48,177 nucleotides of DNA from Ruminococcus sp. Its GTDB lineage: Bacteria > Bacillota > Clostridia > Oscillospirales > Acutalibacteraceae. The translations under genes and the position numbers were made by a program. Location of the stretch: NCBI GenBank assembly GCA_003521625.1, contig DPHV01000004.1, forward strand, positions 1,318 through 49,494, in the 5' to 3' direction. Shown in pieces: positions 8,132-16,620 of this stretch; positions within the stretch are counted from its first letter, which is position 1; each line of letters begins with the position of its first letter. Under the pieces are notes generated by a model, which saw nothing but the letters and a program-made list of their open reading frames with translations, ran no database searches and was not told the origin of the DNA.

Positions 8132-8312
8132 AACTTTGCCATTATATCCAAGGCTCCCCTTTTGGAGGGGAGCTGTCATTTTGCCTGCAAAATGACTGAG
8201 GGGTGGAGATGAACTTTTCCTTATTTTAGCACGTTCTCCCCCCCACCACCCTTCCGTCACAGCGATAAATCGCTGTGACACCTTCCCTCAAGGGAAGGCT
8301 TAGCTATATCAC
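8132..8312. repeat. Inverted element of four hairpins in two mirrored arms
   Basis: The left arm contains GCTCCCC/GGGGAGC (8153-8173) followed by GTCATTTT/AAAATGAC (8175-8196). The right arm mirrors it: GTCACAGCGA/TCGCTGTGAC (8256-8279) followed by CCTTCCC/GGGAAGG (8281-8298). The arms share only their outer framework (an AAGGCT-like start, a GGGTGG-like inner edge), yet each keeps the order of a CT-rich hairpin then a GTCA...TGAC hairpin. I recall similar elements dispersed in clostridial genomes. It lies between the dockerin gene and its terminator. No coding frame is supported. Confidence 0.65.
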
Positions 8313-8360
8313 AAAAGTTGACTATTCTAAATTTAATGTTACTGCTTTTTTGACAGTCTG

Positions 8361-8397
8361 ACAGCATATCTTTTTCAAGGATATGCTGTGTTTTTTT
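8361..8397 (+). terminator. Strong terminator downstream of the CHAP-dockerin gene
   Basis: ACAGCATATC (8361-8370) pairs with GATATGCTGT (8380-8389), followed by GTTTTTTT. The gene it serves ended 250 bp upstream, and the hairpin element lies between them. The rest of the 430-bp gap (8111-8540) holds the ppk promoter and no gene. Confidence 0.85.
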
Positions 8398-8459
8398 ACA
8401 AGAATATGTAAAATTAATGTAAAGTTTGTGTATTATCACATTTATTTGGTTTTGTCACC

Positions 8460-8488
8460 TTGAATTATTATTAATTATGATATATAAT
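8460..8488 (+). promoter_or_regulatory. Promoter of the ppk1-pfk operon
   Basis: TTGAAT (8460-8465), a 17-bp spacer and TATAAT (8483-8488), about 50 bp before the ppk1 ATG. Confidence 0.65.
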
Positions 8489-8540
8489 AAAAATATATAC
8501 ATATGCTGTATAATATATATTTTTATTCGGCGGTGATTTT

Positions 8541-10709
8541 ATGTCGGCAAATGATAATAAGAAAAAGAGTGATAAAGCCAGGCAGATGGCACAATGGCAC
8601 AATATGCCATATAACAACAGAGAATTAAGCTGGATTGACTTCAACAAACGTGTTCTTGAAGAGGCAACAAAAAAGGACAATCCGATTATGGAAAGATGCA
8701 ACTTCCTTTCGATAACTGCGTCTAATCTTGACGAATTTTTTATGGTCAGGGTTGCAGGCGTGCTTGACCAGATTCACCACGGAGTAAAGTCAAAGGACGC
8801 CTCGGGACTTACTCACACTGAAGTGATGAACCGTCTTTCCGAGAAAATCCACGAGTTTGCCAAAAAGCAGTACTCGTGCTATAATCGCTCAATAATTCCG
8901 TCGCTGCGTGCAAACGGAATAACATTTAAAAATATTGACGAGCTTGACGGCGACCAGAAGGCTTTTATTGACGAATATTTTCACAAGGTAGTTTTTCCTG
9001 TTCTAACGCCAATGGCGGTTGACACAAGCAGACCTTTTCCCCTGCTTGCAAACAAAAGTCTGAATATTGCGTTAAGGCTTACCAACGCAGAAAACGAAGA
9101 ATTTTTTGCGGTAGTACAGGTTCCCTCAATTCTTCCTCGTTTTCTTGAACTTCCGTCCCACGAAGGCAGGGCGTTTATCCTGCTTGAAAAGGTAATCGCC
9201 GCATACTTAAACGAGCTTTTTGAGCTTTACAATATCAAAGAATACGATGCATTCCGCATAACAAGAGATTCCGACCTTGACATTGACGAGGACACCGAGG
9301 ATTTGATGGCTGAAATCAAGAAGTCAATCCGCAAGCGCAAAAGAGGTGTTCCCGTAAGGCTTGAATTCAGCAAAAAGTGCAACAAGGAAATCAGGAAGTT
9401 CCTCATTGACGCACTCGAAGTCAGTGAGGACGAGATATATATGCAGAGAGGGCCGCTAGACCTTACGTTCCTTTCAAAGTTTGCGCACATCAAGGGCTGT
9501 GAAAATCTCTGCTTTGAGCCGATTGTTCCTGTAAATCCTCCTGCCGAATTCTGCGGCTATAACGATATTTTCAAGGCTATCCGTGAAAAAGACAGACTTG
9601 TTCACCACCCGTACGAAAGCTTTGACGTTGTTGTTGACTTCGTAAAGAAAGCGGCTGTTGACCCGAATGTGCTTGCAATCAAGCAAACGCTCTACCGTGT
9701 AAGCGGAAATTCCCCGATTGTGGCGGCGCTTATCAAGGCTTGCGAAAACGGAAAACAAGTCACCGTACTTGTTGAGCTTAAGGCAAGATTTGACGAAGAA
9801 AACAACATTCAATGGGCCAATAAGCTTGAAAAGGCAGGCTGTCACGTTATTTACGGTCTTACCGGACTTAAAACCCACTGCAAAATCTGCCTTGTGGTTC
9901 GCCGTGATAAAGACGGAATCAGGCGTTATCTGCATATGGGAACGGGCAACTACAACGACAGCACTGCTCGTTTCTACACCGACATAGGAATGTTTACCTG
10001 TCGTGAGGAATACGGAACTGACGCTTCTTCCCTGTTCAACGTGCTTACAGGATATTCCTTCCCACCCGAGTACAACAAGTTTATTGTTGCACCGCACGGA
10101 ATGAGAACATTCTTTGAGGCAATGATAATCAATGAAACCCAGAACGCAAAGCTCGGACTTCCTGCAAAAATTACAGCAAAGGTAAATTCCCTTGTTGACC
10201 CGAAAATCATCAGCCTGCTCTATGACGCATCAAACGCAGGCGTTAAGGTTGAGCTTATTGTAAGAGGAATCTGCTGTCTTGTACCGGGGGTTAAGGGCTT
10301 CAGCGAGAACATAAAGGTAATTTCAATTGTCGGACAGCTTCTGGAGCACAGCAGAATTTTCATCTTTGAAAACAACGGAAATCCTCAATATTATATGGGA
10401 AGTGCCGACTGGATGCCGAGAAATCTCGACAAACGAGTTGAGCTTGTATTCCCTGTCGAGGATGAAGATATAAAAGCAAGAGTGCAGGGCATAATGAATA
10501 CTATGTTCAAGGACACAGTAAATGCACGCAGACAGCACAGCGATATGACCTACACCACTGTTGATAAGCGAGGCAAAAAGCGACTGAACTGTCAGAAATA
10601 TTTTTCAAAGCTTGCGTTAAAGGCACAGAAAAGCGCAATGAAAGCAGACTATGCAAAAACAGTCGGAACTCCGATTGTGCCAATTAAGAAGGGAGAAAAC
10701 GAAGAATGA
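8541..10709 (+). CDS. ppk1: Polyphosphate kinase 1
   Basis: The 722-residue protein has full family length and all four PPK1 regions. The N-terminal domain begins NRELSWIDFNKRVLEEA. The catalytic C-terminal domains include AIKQTLYRVSGNSPIV and LVELKARFDEENNIQWA. The histidine in GLKTHCKICL is His446, equivalent to the autophosphorylated His435 of E. coli PPK. HMGTGNYNDSTARFYTD follows. The enzyme reversibly transfers the gamma phosphate of ATP to polyphosphate. Its stop codon overlaps the ATG of the phosphofructokinase gene (ATGA at 10706-10709), so translation is probably coupled. No exopolyphosphatase or pstS/phoU genes are adjacent; the usual ppk-ppx pairing is replaced by a glycolytic enzyme. 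Confidence 0.96.
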   Translation: MSANDNKKKSDKARQMAQWHNMPYNNRELSWIDFNKRVLEEATKKDNPIMERCNFLSITASNLDEFFMVRVAGVLDQIHHGVKSKDASGLTHTEVMNRLSEKIHEFAKKQYSCYNRSIIPSLRANGITFKNIDELDGDQKAFIDEYFHKVVFPVLTPMAVDTSRPFPLLANKSLNIALRLTNAENEEFFAVVQVPSILPRFLELPSHEGRAFILLEKVIAAYLNELFELYNIKEYDAFRITRDSDLDIDEDTEDLMAEIKKSIRKRKRGVPVRLEFSKKCNKEIRKFLIDALEVSEDEIYMQRGPLDLTFLSKFAHIKGCENLCFEPIVPVNPPAEFCGYNDIFKAIREKDRLVHHPYESFDVVVDFVKKAAVDPNVLAIKQTLYRVSGNSPIVAALIKACENGKQVTVLVELKARFDEENNIQWANKLEKAGCHVIYGLTGLKTHCKICLVVRRDKDGIRRYLHMGTGNYNDSTARFYTDIGMFTCREEYGTDASSLFNVLTGYSFPPEYNKFIVAPHGMRTFFEAMIINETQNAKLGLPAKITAKVNSLVDPKIISLLYDASNAGVKVELIVRGICCLVPGVKGFSENIKVISIVGQLLEHSRIFIFENNGNPQYYMGSADWMPRNLDKRVELVFPVEDEDIKARVQGIMNTMFKDTVNARRQHSDMTYTTVDKRGKKRLNCQKYFSKLALKAQKSAMKADYAKTVGTPIVPIKKGENEE

Positions 10710-11785
10710 AACGAGTAGGTATTTTAACAAGCGGCGGAGATTGTCAGGGACTTAATTCAACAATCAGAGCAGTTGCAAAAACGCTGTACAATTACTACGG
10801 CGCTGACGGCGTTGAGATTATCGGCATAATTGACGGCTACAGAGGTCTTATTTACGGAGAGTACAGGCGTATGAAGCCCGAAAACTTCTCGGGTATTCTC
10901 ACAATGGGCGGTACAATTCTCGGCACGTCAAGACAGCCGTTCAAGCTTATGCGTGTTATTGACGAAAACAGCGTTGATAAGGTTGCGGCTATGAAGAAGA
11001 ATTACAAAAAGCTGAATCTTGACTGCCTTGTTGTTCTCGGCGGCAACGGAACGCAGAAAACCGCAAACCTGCTCCGTGAAGAAGGACTAAATGTCGTTTC
11101 TCTCCCGAAAACAATCGACAACGACCTCTGGGGAACTGACATCACATTCGGCTTTCAGAGCGCAGTTGATATTGCAACAAACGTAATTGACTGTATTCAC
11201 ACAACGGCAACATCGCACGGACGAGTTTTCATTATTGAGGTTATGGGACACAAGGTAGGCTGGCTTACGCTCTACGCAGGAATTGCAGGCGGTGCCGACA
11301 TTATCCTCATTCCCGAAATCCCCTATGACATCAATTCGGTCATCAAGACAATCAAGGCACGCACCGCAAGCGGAAAGAACTTTTCAATTCTCGCCGTAGC
11401 GGAGGGCGCAATTTCAAAGGAGCTTGCTTCTCTTCCCAAAAAGCAGAAAAAAGCGGCAATTGCAGAGATGAAGTACCCCTCTATCTCTTACAAAATCGCC
11501 GAAGAAATTGAACAGGCAACAGGACAGGAAACAAGAGTTACAGTTCCCGGTCACTTCCAGCGTGGCGGAAGTCCCGACCCGTATGACCGGGTTATTTCCA
11601 CTCGCTTCGGTGTAGCCGCCGCACAGCTTATCATTGACAAGAATTACGGCAATATGGTTGCGCTGCGCAACGGCAAGGTTGTTCCTGTTCCGCTTGAAGA
11701 AATTGCAGGAAAGCTTAAAACCGTGCCCGTTGACTGCGAAGAAATCAAAACCGCCAAGGCAATGGGAATTTCATTTGGCGACTAA
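10706..11785 (+). CDS. 6-phosphofructokinase (mixed ATP/PPi-type signature)
   Basis: The 359-residue enzyme phosphorylates fructose 6-phosphate. Motifs: TSGGDCQGLN (residues 8-17), GGNG at 112-115, PKTIDND at 134-140 with catalytic Asp138, EVMGHKVGWL for substrate binding, and PGHFQRGGSPDPYDR near the C-terminus. In classical ATP enzymes the corresponding residues are GGDG and PGTIDND. Here the glycine that favours ATP is kept (Gly115), but Lys135 replaces the glycine before TIDND, as in PPi-dependent enzymes. This combination marks the group III/mixed clade, where the phosphate donor cannot be predicted by eye. The gene overlaps ppk1 by four bases, which raises the question of PPi or polyphosphate as donor. 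Confidence 0.94.
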   Translation: MKRVGILTSGGDCQGLNSTIRAVAKTLYNYYGADGVEIIGIIDGYRGLIYGEYRRMKPENFSGILTMGGTILGTSRQPFKLMRVIDENSVDKVAAMKKNYKKLNLDCLVVLGGNGTQKTANLLREEGLNVVSLPKTIDNDLWGTDITFGFQSAVDIATNVIDCIHTTATSHGRVFIIEVMGHKVGWLTLYAGIAGGADIILIPEIPYDINSVIKTIKARTASGKNFSILAVAEGAISKELASLPKKQKKAAIAEMKYPSISYKIAEEIEQATGQETRVTVPGHFQRGGSPDPYDRVISTRFGVAAAQLIIDKNYGNMVALRNGKVVPVPLEEIAGKLKTVPVDCEEIKTAKAMGISFGD

Positions 11786-11803
11786 AATAAATTTTGCAAC
11801 ATA

Positions 11804-11846
11804 AATGCGGTACTGTCGTTTGGCAGTACCGCATTAGTATTTTTAT
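11804..11846 (+). terminator. Terminator of the ppk1-pfk operon
   Basis: AATGCGGTACTG (11804-11815) pairs perfectly with CAGTACCGCATT (11824-11835), then AGTATTTTTATTT. Confidence 0.9.
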
Positions 11847-11937
11847 TTACACTGTAACTATTTCCGTTTTCTTATCCAATCAAAAAATGTATTTTCAATT
11901 TTTGTCATACTGTTTTTATCTGACCTTTGCAATAAAA

Positions 11938-12939
11938 TCAAAGAATAAATCCGATTTTCTTCATAACCTTGCCCATAGTACGGCTGCTGATTTTAAGCGC
12001 AATCTCATCAGCCTTTCTGTAGCACTCCTCAAGGTAAGCCTTGTCCTTGATAAGCTGTTCGTAACGCTCACGAATTGGACGCAGAGTTTCAACAACAGCC
12101 TCGCCTACGGCTGTCTTGAAGTCACCGTAGCCCTTGCCGTCAAAGTCGTGCTCAATCTGCTCATAGGTAAGTCCTGTAACAGCACTGTAAATAGCCATTA
12201 AGTTGTTTACGCCGTCCTTGCCCTCGGCATATCTTACGCAAGCCTCGCTGTCGGTTACGGCACGCTTGAATTTTCTCATAATCGCCTCGGGTGTATCAAG
12301 AAGATGAACACAGCCGTTTACGTTTTCGTCCGATTTGCTCATCTTTTTAGTCGGGTCCTGAAGGCTCATTACCCTTGCGCCGTTCTTCGGAATAAAGCCG
12401 TCGGGAATTTTGAATACATTTCCGTAAAGTCCGTTGAAACGCTCTGCAATATTTCTTGTAATCTCAATATGCTGTTTCTGGTCTGCACCAACAGGCACCT
12501 TGTCAGCCTGATAAAGAAGAATATCAGCCGCCATAAGCACGGGATATGTGAAAAGTCCTGCATTGATGTTGTCTGCGTGCTTTGCAGACTTATCCTTGAA
12601 CTGCGTCATTCTCGAAAGCTCGCCGAATTGAGTGTAACAGCTCAATGCCCACGCAAGCTCTGCATGAGTGTGCACGTGGCTCTGAATGAAGAAAATGCTC
12701 TTTTCAACGTCAATTCCACACGCCATAATTGATGCGTAAGCGTCGAGGATATTTTTCCTCATTGTTGCAGGCTCCTGCCTTACGGTAATTGTGTGCAAAT
12801 CCGCAAGCGCATAAATGCAGTTGTACTCATCCTGCATTGTAACCCAGTTGCGTACAGCACCGAGGTAGTTGCCGAGTGTGATTGTTCCGCTTGGCTGTAT
12901 TGCGCTGAACACAACCTCTTTTTTCTTTTCGTTTTCCAT
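11938..12939 (-). CDS. trpS: Tryptophanyl-tRNA synthetase
   Basis: The 333-residue class I synthetase charges tRNA-Trp. It has the HIGH-equivalent PSGTITLGNYLGAV near residue 16 and the KMSKS loop as PTKKMSKSDENVNGC. SHVHTHAELAWALSCYTQ and PVLMAADILLYQADKVPVG, both characteristic of TrpRS, are also present. GGAGGAG lies 6-8 bases before the ATG. The gene starts 34 bp after the stop of an aminotransferase gene on the same strand, so cotranscription is likely. No T-box leader is visible in that short gap, although one often controls trpS in Firmicutes. Length is normal for the family. Confidence 0.97.
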   Translation of the reverse strand: MENEKKKEVVFSAIQPSGTITLGNYLGAVRNWVTMQDEYNCIYALADLHTITVRQEPATMRKNILDAYASIMACGIDVEKSIFFIQSHVHTHAELAWALSCYTQFGELSRMTQFKDKSAKHADNINAGLFTYPVLMAADILLYQADKVPVGADQKQHIEITRNIAERFNGLYGNVFKIPDGFIPKNGARVMSLQDPTKKMSKSDENVNGCVHLLDTPEAIMRKFKRAVTDSEACVRYAEGKDGVNNLMAIYSAVTGLTYEQIEHDFDGKGYGDFKTAVGEAVVETLRPIRERYEQLIKDKAYLEECYRKADEIALKISSRTMGKVMKKIGFIL

Positions 12940-12973
12940 ATGTTAACTCCTCCGTTATAGTATCAATTTTAGT

Positions 12974-14161
12974 TTATTTCCAATTATTTGCAAGCTCGCC
13001 GAGAATTTTAATTCCCTTTTCAAGCTGTTCGTCTGTCGGTGTTGAGAAGTTGATTCTGAAGCTCTGGCACTTCTCGCTCTCGTCAGTCAGAAATGCGTTG
13101 CCGGGGACTACGCAAACCTTGTTTTCAACTGCTTTTTTGCAGAACGTCGGCATATCAATACTATCGGGCAAATCGCACCAGATAAACAATCCGCCGTCAA
13201 TCTTATTATAAGTAATTGCAGGAGCACAGTATTTATCGAGCAAGTCCATACAGAACTCCGCTTTTTTGGTGTAAATCTCACGGAGCCTTGCAAGGTGAGC
13301 GTTAAAGTCGTACTTCGTGATAAACTCATTGCAGACATACTGTGACCATATATTTGTATGAACGTCGTTGCCCTGCTTGCATACAACAAGCTTCTGAAAA
13401 ATCGGCTTGGGGCAAATGCAGTAAGCAACACGCATACCGGGTGAGATTACCTTTGAAAAAGAACCTGCGTAAATTACAATTCCGTCCGTATCAAGCGACT
13501 TGATATTCGGAACATACTCTCCGCTGTATCGCAAATCTCCGTACGGATTATCCTCAAGAATAAGTACGCCGTACTTTTTGGCAAGCTCATAAACCTTTTT
13601 CCTCTTTTCAAGGCTCATTGTAACTCCCGAAGGATTCTGGAAATTCGGAATTGTATAGATAAGCTTTGCGTTCGGATTAGCTTTAAGCGCATTTTCAAGC
13701 TCCTCAACGCTCATTCCGTCAGGCTCAACCTTAACGCCTACAAGCCTTGCATTGTAGCTTCGGAAGGTGTTGAGCGAGCCGATAAACGACGGCGCTTCGC
13801 AGATTACAACCTCTCCCTCGTTGATAAGAGCCTTTGAGCACAAATCCATAATCTGCTGTGCTCCCGTTGTGATTAAAACATCATCAGAGTCACTGCCTGT
13901 GTTGTGTTCCCTTTTCATATACTCCTTGAGCGTATTCCGTAGCGGAGTGTATCCCTCGCTTACGCTGTACTGCAAAACCGAAATCGGGTCATTTTTCAGA
14001 ACCTCGGCTGAAATTTCGGCAATCTCCTTTGCAGGGAAAGCGTCGGGTGACGGGTTGCCTGCCGAAAGCGAAACAACCTCGGGGTCGGACGCATACTTAA
14101 AAATCTCTCTGATTGCACTCGGTTTCAGATTTGAAACTCGGTCAGAAAACTTATATTCCAT
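12974..14161 (-). CDS. PLP-dependent aminotransferase (class I/II, MocR/LysN-like)
   Basis: The 395-residue fold-type I aminotransferase has the PLP lysine in the motif SFSKVISPGMRVAY. Cofactor-contact segments include NFQNPSGVTMSLEKR and LILEDNPYGDLRYSG, and the family C-terminus FRINFS is present. It resembles 2-aminoadipate/aromatic/branched-chain aminotransferases of the type fused to HTH domains in MocR regulators, but has no HTH. I place the start at ATG 14161, preceded by AGAGGG, rather than the frame's upper limit at 14197, which lacks a ribosome binding site. It lies upstream of trpS in one unit, so a role in aromatic amino acid metabolism is possible. The true substrate is not determined. 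Confidence 0.93.
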   Translation of the reverse strand: MEYKFSDRVSNLKPSAIREIFKYASDPEVVSLSAGNPSPDAFPAKEIAEISAEVLKNDPISVLQYSVSEGYTPLRNTLKEYMKREHNTGSDSDDVLITTGAQQIMDLCSKALINEGEVVICEAPSFIGSLNTFRSYNARLVGVKVEPDGMSVEELENALKANPNAKLIYTIPNFQNPSGVTMSLEKRKKVYELAKKYGVLILEDNPYGDLRYSGEYVPNIKSLDTDGIVIYAGSFSKVISPGMRVAYCICPKPIFQKLVVCKQGNDVHTNIWSQYVCNEFITKYDFNAHLARLREIYTKKAEFCMDLLDKYCAPAITYNKIDGGLFIWCDLPDSIDMPTFCKKAVENKVCVVPGNAFLTDESEKCQSFRINFSTPTDEQLEKGIKILGELANNWK

Positions 14162-14211
14162 TTTATCCCTCTTTTTTGTAGCCTGATTATGTATCAATTA
14201 TATACTTTTTA

Positions 14212-14240
14212 ATTTTATCACGAATTGCGCATATATTCAA
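14212..14240 (-). promoter_or_regulatory. Promoter of the aminotransferase-trpS unit
   Basis: On the minus strand TTGAAT (14235-14240), a 17-bp spacer and TAAAAT (14212-14217), about 50 bp before the start at 14161. Confidence 0.6.
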
Positions 14241-14300
14241 GCAATAACGCAAAGCAATCACATAAATTCTTTATTTTGTGCGGAAAAATGTAAAATCGTA

Positions 14301-14329
14301 TTGTTTTTATAGGTTTAATGTAGTATAAT
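14301..14329 (+). promoter_or_regulatory. Promoter of the DHHW-protein gene
   Basis: TTGTTT (14301-14306), a 17-bp spacer and TATAAT (14324-14329), about 65 bp before the ATG, divergent from the aminotransferase promoter. Confidence 0.6.
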
Positions 14330-14393
14330 TAATATGTATTTCTTTACGTTATTCATCTTTTAAGTATTTATTTAACCGACAGGGAGATTTATT

Positions 14394-15683
14394 ATGAGTA
14401 AACGCAATGATTACGATTACTTTGATTTAGATAATTTTGACGATGGCTACGACAGCAGGGATTACCGCCGCCGTCAGCCGCAGCGCAGACAGGGCTCGTA
14501 CAACAGCCGTCCTGCCTACAACACCAACAGACGCCGCAGAAATAATAAAAAACGCACTCGCAACAGAATTATAATTGTCAGCTGCGGAATACTTATTATT
14601 ATACTGTTAGTTGTAATGATTTCTTCTGTTTTCAAGGGTTGTTTCGGCTCAAAGCAGACAAACGCTCCCGTATCGACTGAAACAAAACCGGTTGCAACAT
14701 CAGATACGCCGAAAGCTAATGACAAAAAGAACGAAGCTCAGGACGACCTTTCTCCGATATACTTCAAAACTCCGCAGATTAAGGACGACAAGTCAAGCGG
14801 ATATTCTGCCTACAGCATATATGTGTGGAACAAGCAGGGCTTTGAGCTTTTCGGCAGTGACGAGGCAAGAGCAACAACATACGCCGAAACAATCAACGGC
14901 TTTGCCGACAAATTAAACGGCATTACGGTTTACGATATGGTAATTCCGAACCACACCGAGATGGGACTTCCCCAGCGCCTTAAGGACAGCGACGCTCCGT
15001 CGACATCACAGGCTGAAAACATAAAGAGCATTTACTCAAAGCTTTCCGACAAGGTAACACCGGTCAATGCATACAACTACCTTGCAGACCACAACGACGA
15101 ATACATCTACTTCGGCTCTGACCACCACTGGTCAGGACTCGGTGCTTATTATGCATACTCTGCGTTTGCAAAGACAAACGACCTTCCTGTTCTCTCGCTT
15201 GACGACTGCACAGAACAGCAGATTGAAGGCTTTACCGGCACATTTACAAACACAGCAAGCGGTCTTGATACCGACACAGTGCACTACTGGGAGTTCCCGT
15301 ATGAGGTGACAATGGACGTTACTGATACAGACGGAAATCTGAACACATACACAAGTCCGTACTATCAGTATGCAGAGGCAGGCTCGCTTACCTACGGCGT
15401 ATTCATAATGGGAGACCATCCGCTTACCGTTCTGAAATCAGCCTCGGAAAATGCAGAAGAGGGAAAGAAAATTGCGGTAATTAAGGAAAGCTACGGTAAC
15501 GCCTTTGTTCCCTATCTCACCTATAATTACGAGGAAGTTCACGTTATTGACTTCCGTACATTCGGCGATAATCTTGTTTCCTACTGTCAGCAGAACGGAA
15601 TTGACGAGGTGCTTTTCCTCAACGGCGTTATGAGTGCAAACACCCAGATTCAGCTTGACAGTATGAGCGGTCTGTTTGACTGA
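14394..15683 (+). CDS. Membrane-anchored DHHW/SGNH-like protein
   Basis: The 429-residue protein starts behind AGGGAG. Its first ~45 residues are rich in Asp/Tyr, then Arg/Asn. A single membrane helix follows (about residues 58-78, IIIVSCGILIIILLVVMIS), then a Ser/Thr/Pro linker and an extracellular domain. That domain contains GSDHHWSGLGAYYAYSAF, the signature of the DHHW family related to AlgX/AlgJ-type SGNH acyltransferases. A late motif, VIKESYGNAFVPYL, would correspond to the SGNH-fold segment near the catalytic serine. In other bacteria such proteins work with MBOAT acyltransferases in O-acetylating polysaccharides, but no MBOAT gene is near. The N-terminal architecture resembles that of the C39-like protein at 20990-21934. 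Confidence 0.82.
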   Translation: MSKRNDYDYFDLDNFDDGYDSRDYRRRQPQRRQGSYNSRPAYNTNRRRRNNKKRTRNRIIIVSCGILIIILLVVMISSVFKGCFGSKQTNAPVSTETKPVATSDTPKANDKKNEAQDDLSPIYFKTPQIKDDKSSGYSAYSIYVWNKQGFELFGSDEARATTYAETINGFADKLNGITVYDMVIPNHTEMGLPQRLKDSDAPSTSQAENIKSIYSKLSDKVTPVNAYNYLADHNDEYIYFGSDHHWSGLGAYYAYSAFAKTNDLPVLSLDDCTEQQIEGFTGTFTNTASGLDTDTVHYWEFPYEVTMDVTDTDGNLNTYTSPYYQYAEAGSLTYGVFIMGDHPLTVLKSASENAEEGKKIAVIKESYGNAFVPYLTYNYEEVHVIDFRTFGDNLVSYCQQNGIDEVLFLNGVMSANTQIQLDSMSGLFD

Positions 15684-15719
15684 TATTTTAAATTTATTTT
15701 TATGAAAGGAGGCAGCGGT

Positions 15720-16415
15720 ATGATTTCTGAAAGAGTAAAAGTCAGCGTATTCGGAAAAATCAGCAGTAATTTGCGTTCGGCTTACATCAGCTCTTCAGAT
15801 ATGAAGAACAAAAGCGCATATGTTGTATCACGCAGAAAAGTTCCCGAGTACTTCGACGGCGTAGTCATTGCCGTTGCCGAATTTGACGGACTTGACGGCG
15901 AAAGAGCGGTTGTCGCTCCGCCGGGGGAAATTTTTTATGAACCAGAGCTTCGCAAGCTGCTCTCACGCCTGAAAAATGTAAAGCTGAAAAGCATAACCTG
16001 TCTTTACGAAAAGTCCTGCGGTGCGATAATCTTTTACAAAACAAAACAGAACACAAAAATTCTGCTTGTAAAGAACAGCAACGGCAGGTACTGGAGCTTT
16101 CCGAAAGGTCACATTGAAGAGGGCGAAAACGAACAGCAGACGGCAATTCGTGAAATCAAGGAAGAAACCGGACTTGACGTTACGCTGTTTGACGCTTTCC
16201 GTGAAATAAGCGAATACTGTCCCTTCGGCAAAATCAGAAAACGTGTTGTATTTTTCCTCGCACAGGCATTTACCGACAACGTAAAGATTCAGGAGGAAGA
16301 AATCGACAGCTATATCTGGGTTGACCTTCAGCAGGCACGTAAAATGTGTTCATATGACAACGATTTACGAATCATTGAAAAAGCCGAAACGGCAATTCAT
16401 CTTATGAGAAATTAA
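15720..16415 (+). CDS. Nudix hydrolase with an N-terminal pyrophosphatase-like domain
   Basis: The start is ATG 15720, seven bases after AAAGGAGG; an ATG at 15702 in the same frame lies upstream of that site. The 231-residue product has a C-terminal Nudix domain (about residues 95-231) with a complete Nudix box, GHIEEGENEQQTAIREIKEE followed by TGL. SFPKGHIEEGE suggests an Ap4A-hydrolase/MutT-type clade. The first ~90 residues are not part of a Nudix fold. Their segment DGVVIAVAEFDG...RAVVAPPGEIFYEPEL reminds me of the C-terminal half of clostridial inorganic pyrophosphatase-like proteins; this is inference from memory. It follows the DHHW gene by 36 bp on the same strand and is probably cotranscribed. 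Confidence 0.85.
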   Translation: MISERVKVSVFGKISSNLRSAYISSSDMKNKSAYVVSRRKVPEYFDGVVIAVAEFDGLDGERAVVAPPGEIFYEPELRKLLSRLKNVKLKSITCLYEKSCGAIIFYKTKQNTKILLVKNSNGRYWSFPKGHIEEGENEQQTAIREIKEETGLDVTLFDAFREISEYCPFGKIRKRVVFFLAQAFTDNVKIQEEEIDSYIWVDLQQARKMCSYDNDLRIIEKAETAIHLMRN

Positions 16416-16417
16416 TA

Positions 16418-16575
16418 ATACTAATACCTAATAAAAAGCAGACAATCTTTGCGGTCTAATTTCCTCAATACTGCGTTGTCGTCCTTGCAAGGCGTCAGCC
16501 TTGCGGCGTCCTCCGCCTTGTCTTGAAAAAATTATCTTCGTAAATATAAGTATACTTTTTATCAGGAATTAGTAT
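16418..16575. mobile_element. MITE-like element with 24-bp terminal inverted repeats
   Basis: The left end ATACTAATACCTAATAAAAAG... (16418-16441) and the reverse complement of the right end (16552-16575, ATACTAATTCCTGATAAAAAG...) agree at 20 of 24 positions. The 158-bp element starts 3 bp after the Nudix stop codon. Its interior has CTTGCAAGGCGTC / CTTGCGGCGTC repeats but no gene. Size, ends and lack of coding capacity fit a MITE; an active parent transposase is not in the window. Confidence 0.6.
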
Positions 16576-16588
16576 AAAAGGGTATTTT

Positions 16589-16620
16589 GGGGTGCACAAA
16601 TGTATGTGTACCTCTTTTTT
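16589..16620 (+). terminator. Terminator of the DHHW-Nudix unit, downstream of the MITE
   Basis: GGTGCACA (16591-16598) pairs with TGTGTACC (16605-16612; one G-U pair), followed by TCTTTTTT. It lies beyond the MITE-like element, as if that element had inserted between gene and terminator. Confidence 0.7.

Noticed and set aside
9474..10097. A 207-codon open frame on the minus strand inside ppk1
   Set aside because: It lies wholly within the conserved PPK1 catalytic region, has no ribosome binding site and no family resemblance; it is a shadow frame.
11794..12201. A 135-codon plus-strand frame starting in the pfk terminator
   Set aside because: It begins within a hairpin and runs antisense through the trpS 3' end; its hydrophobic look comes from the reverse complement.
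12940..12973. Possible T-box leader of trpS
   Set aside because: Only 34 bp separate trpS from the upstream gene, and no T-box sequence is present there.
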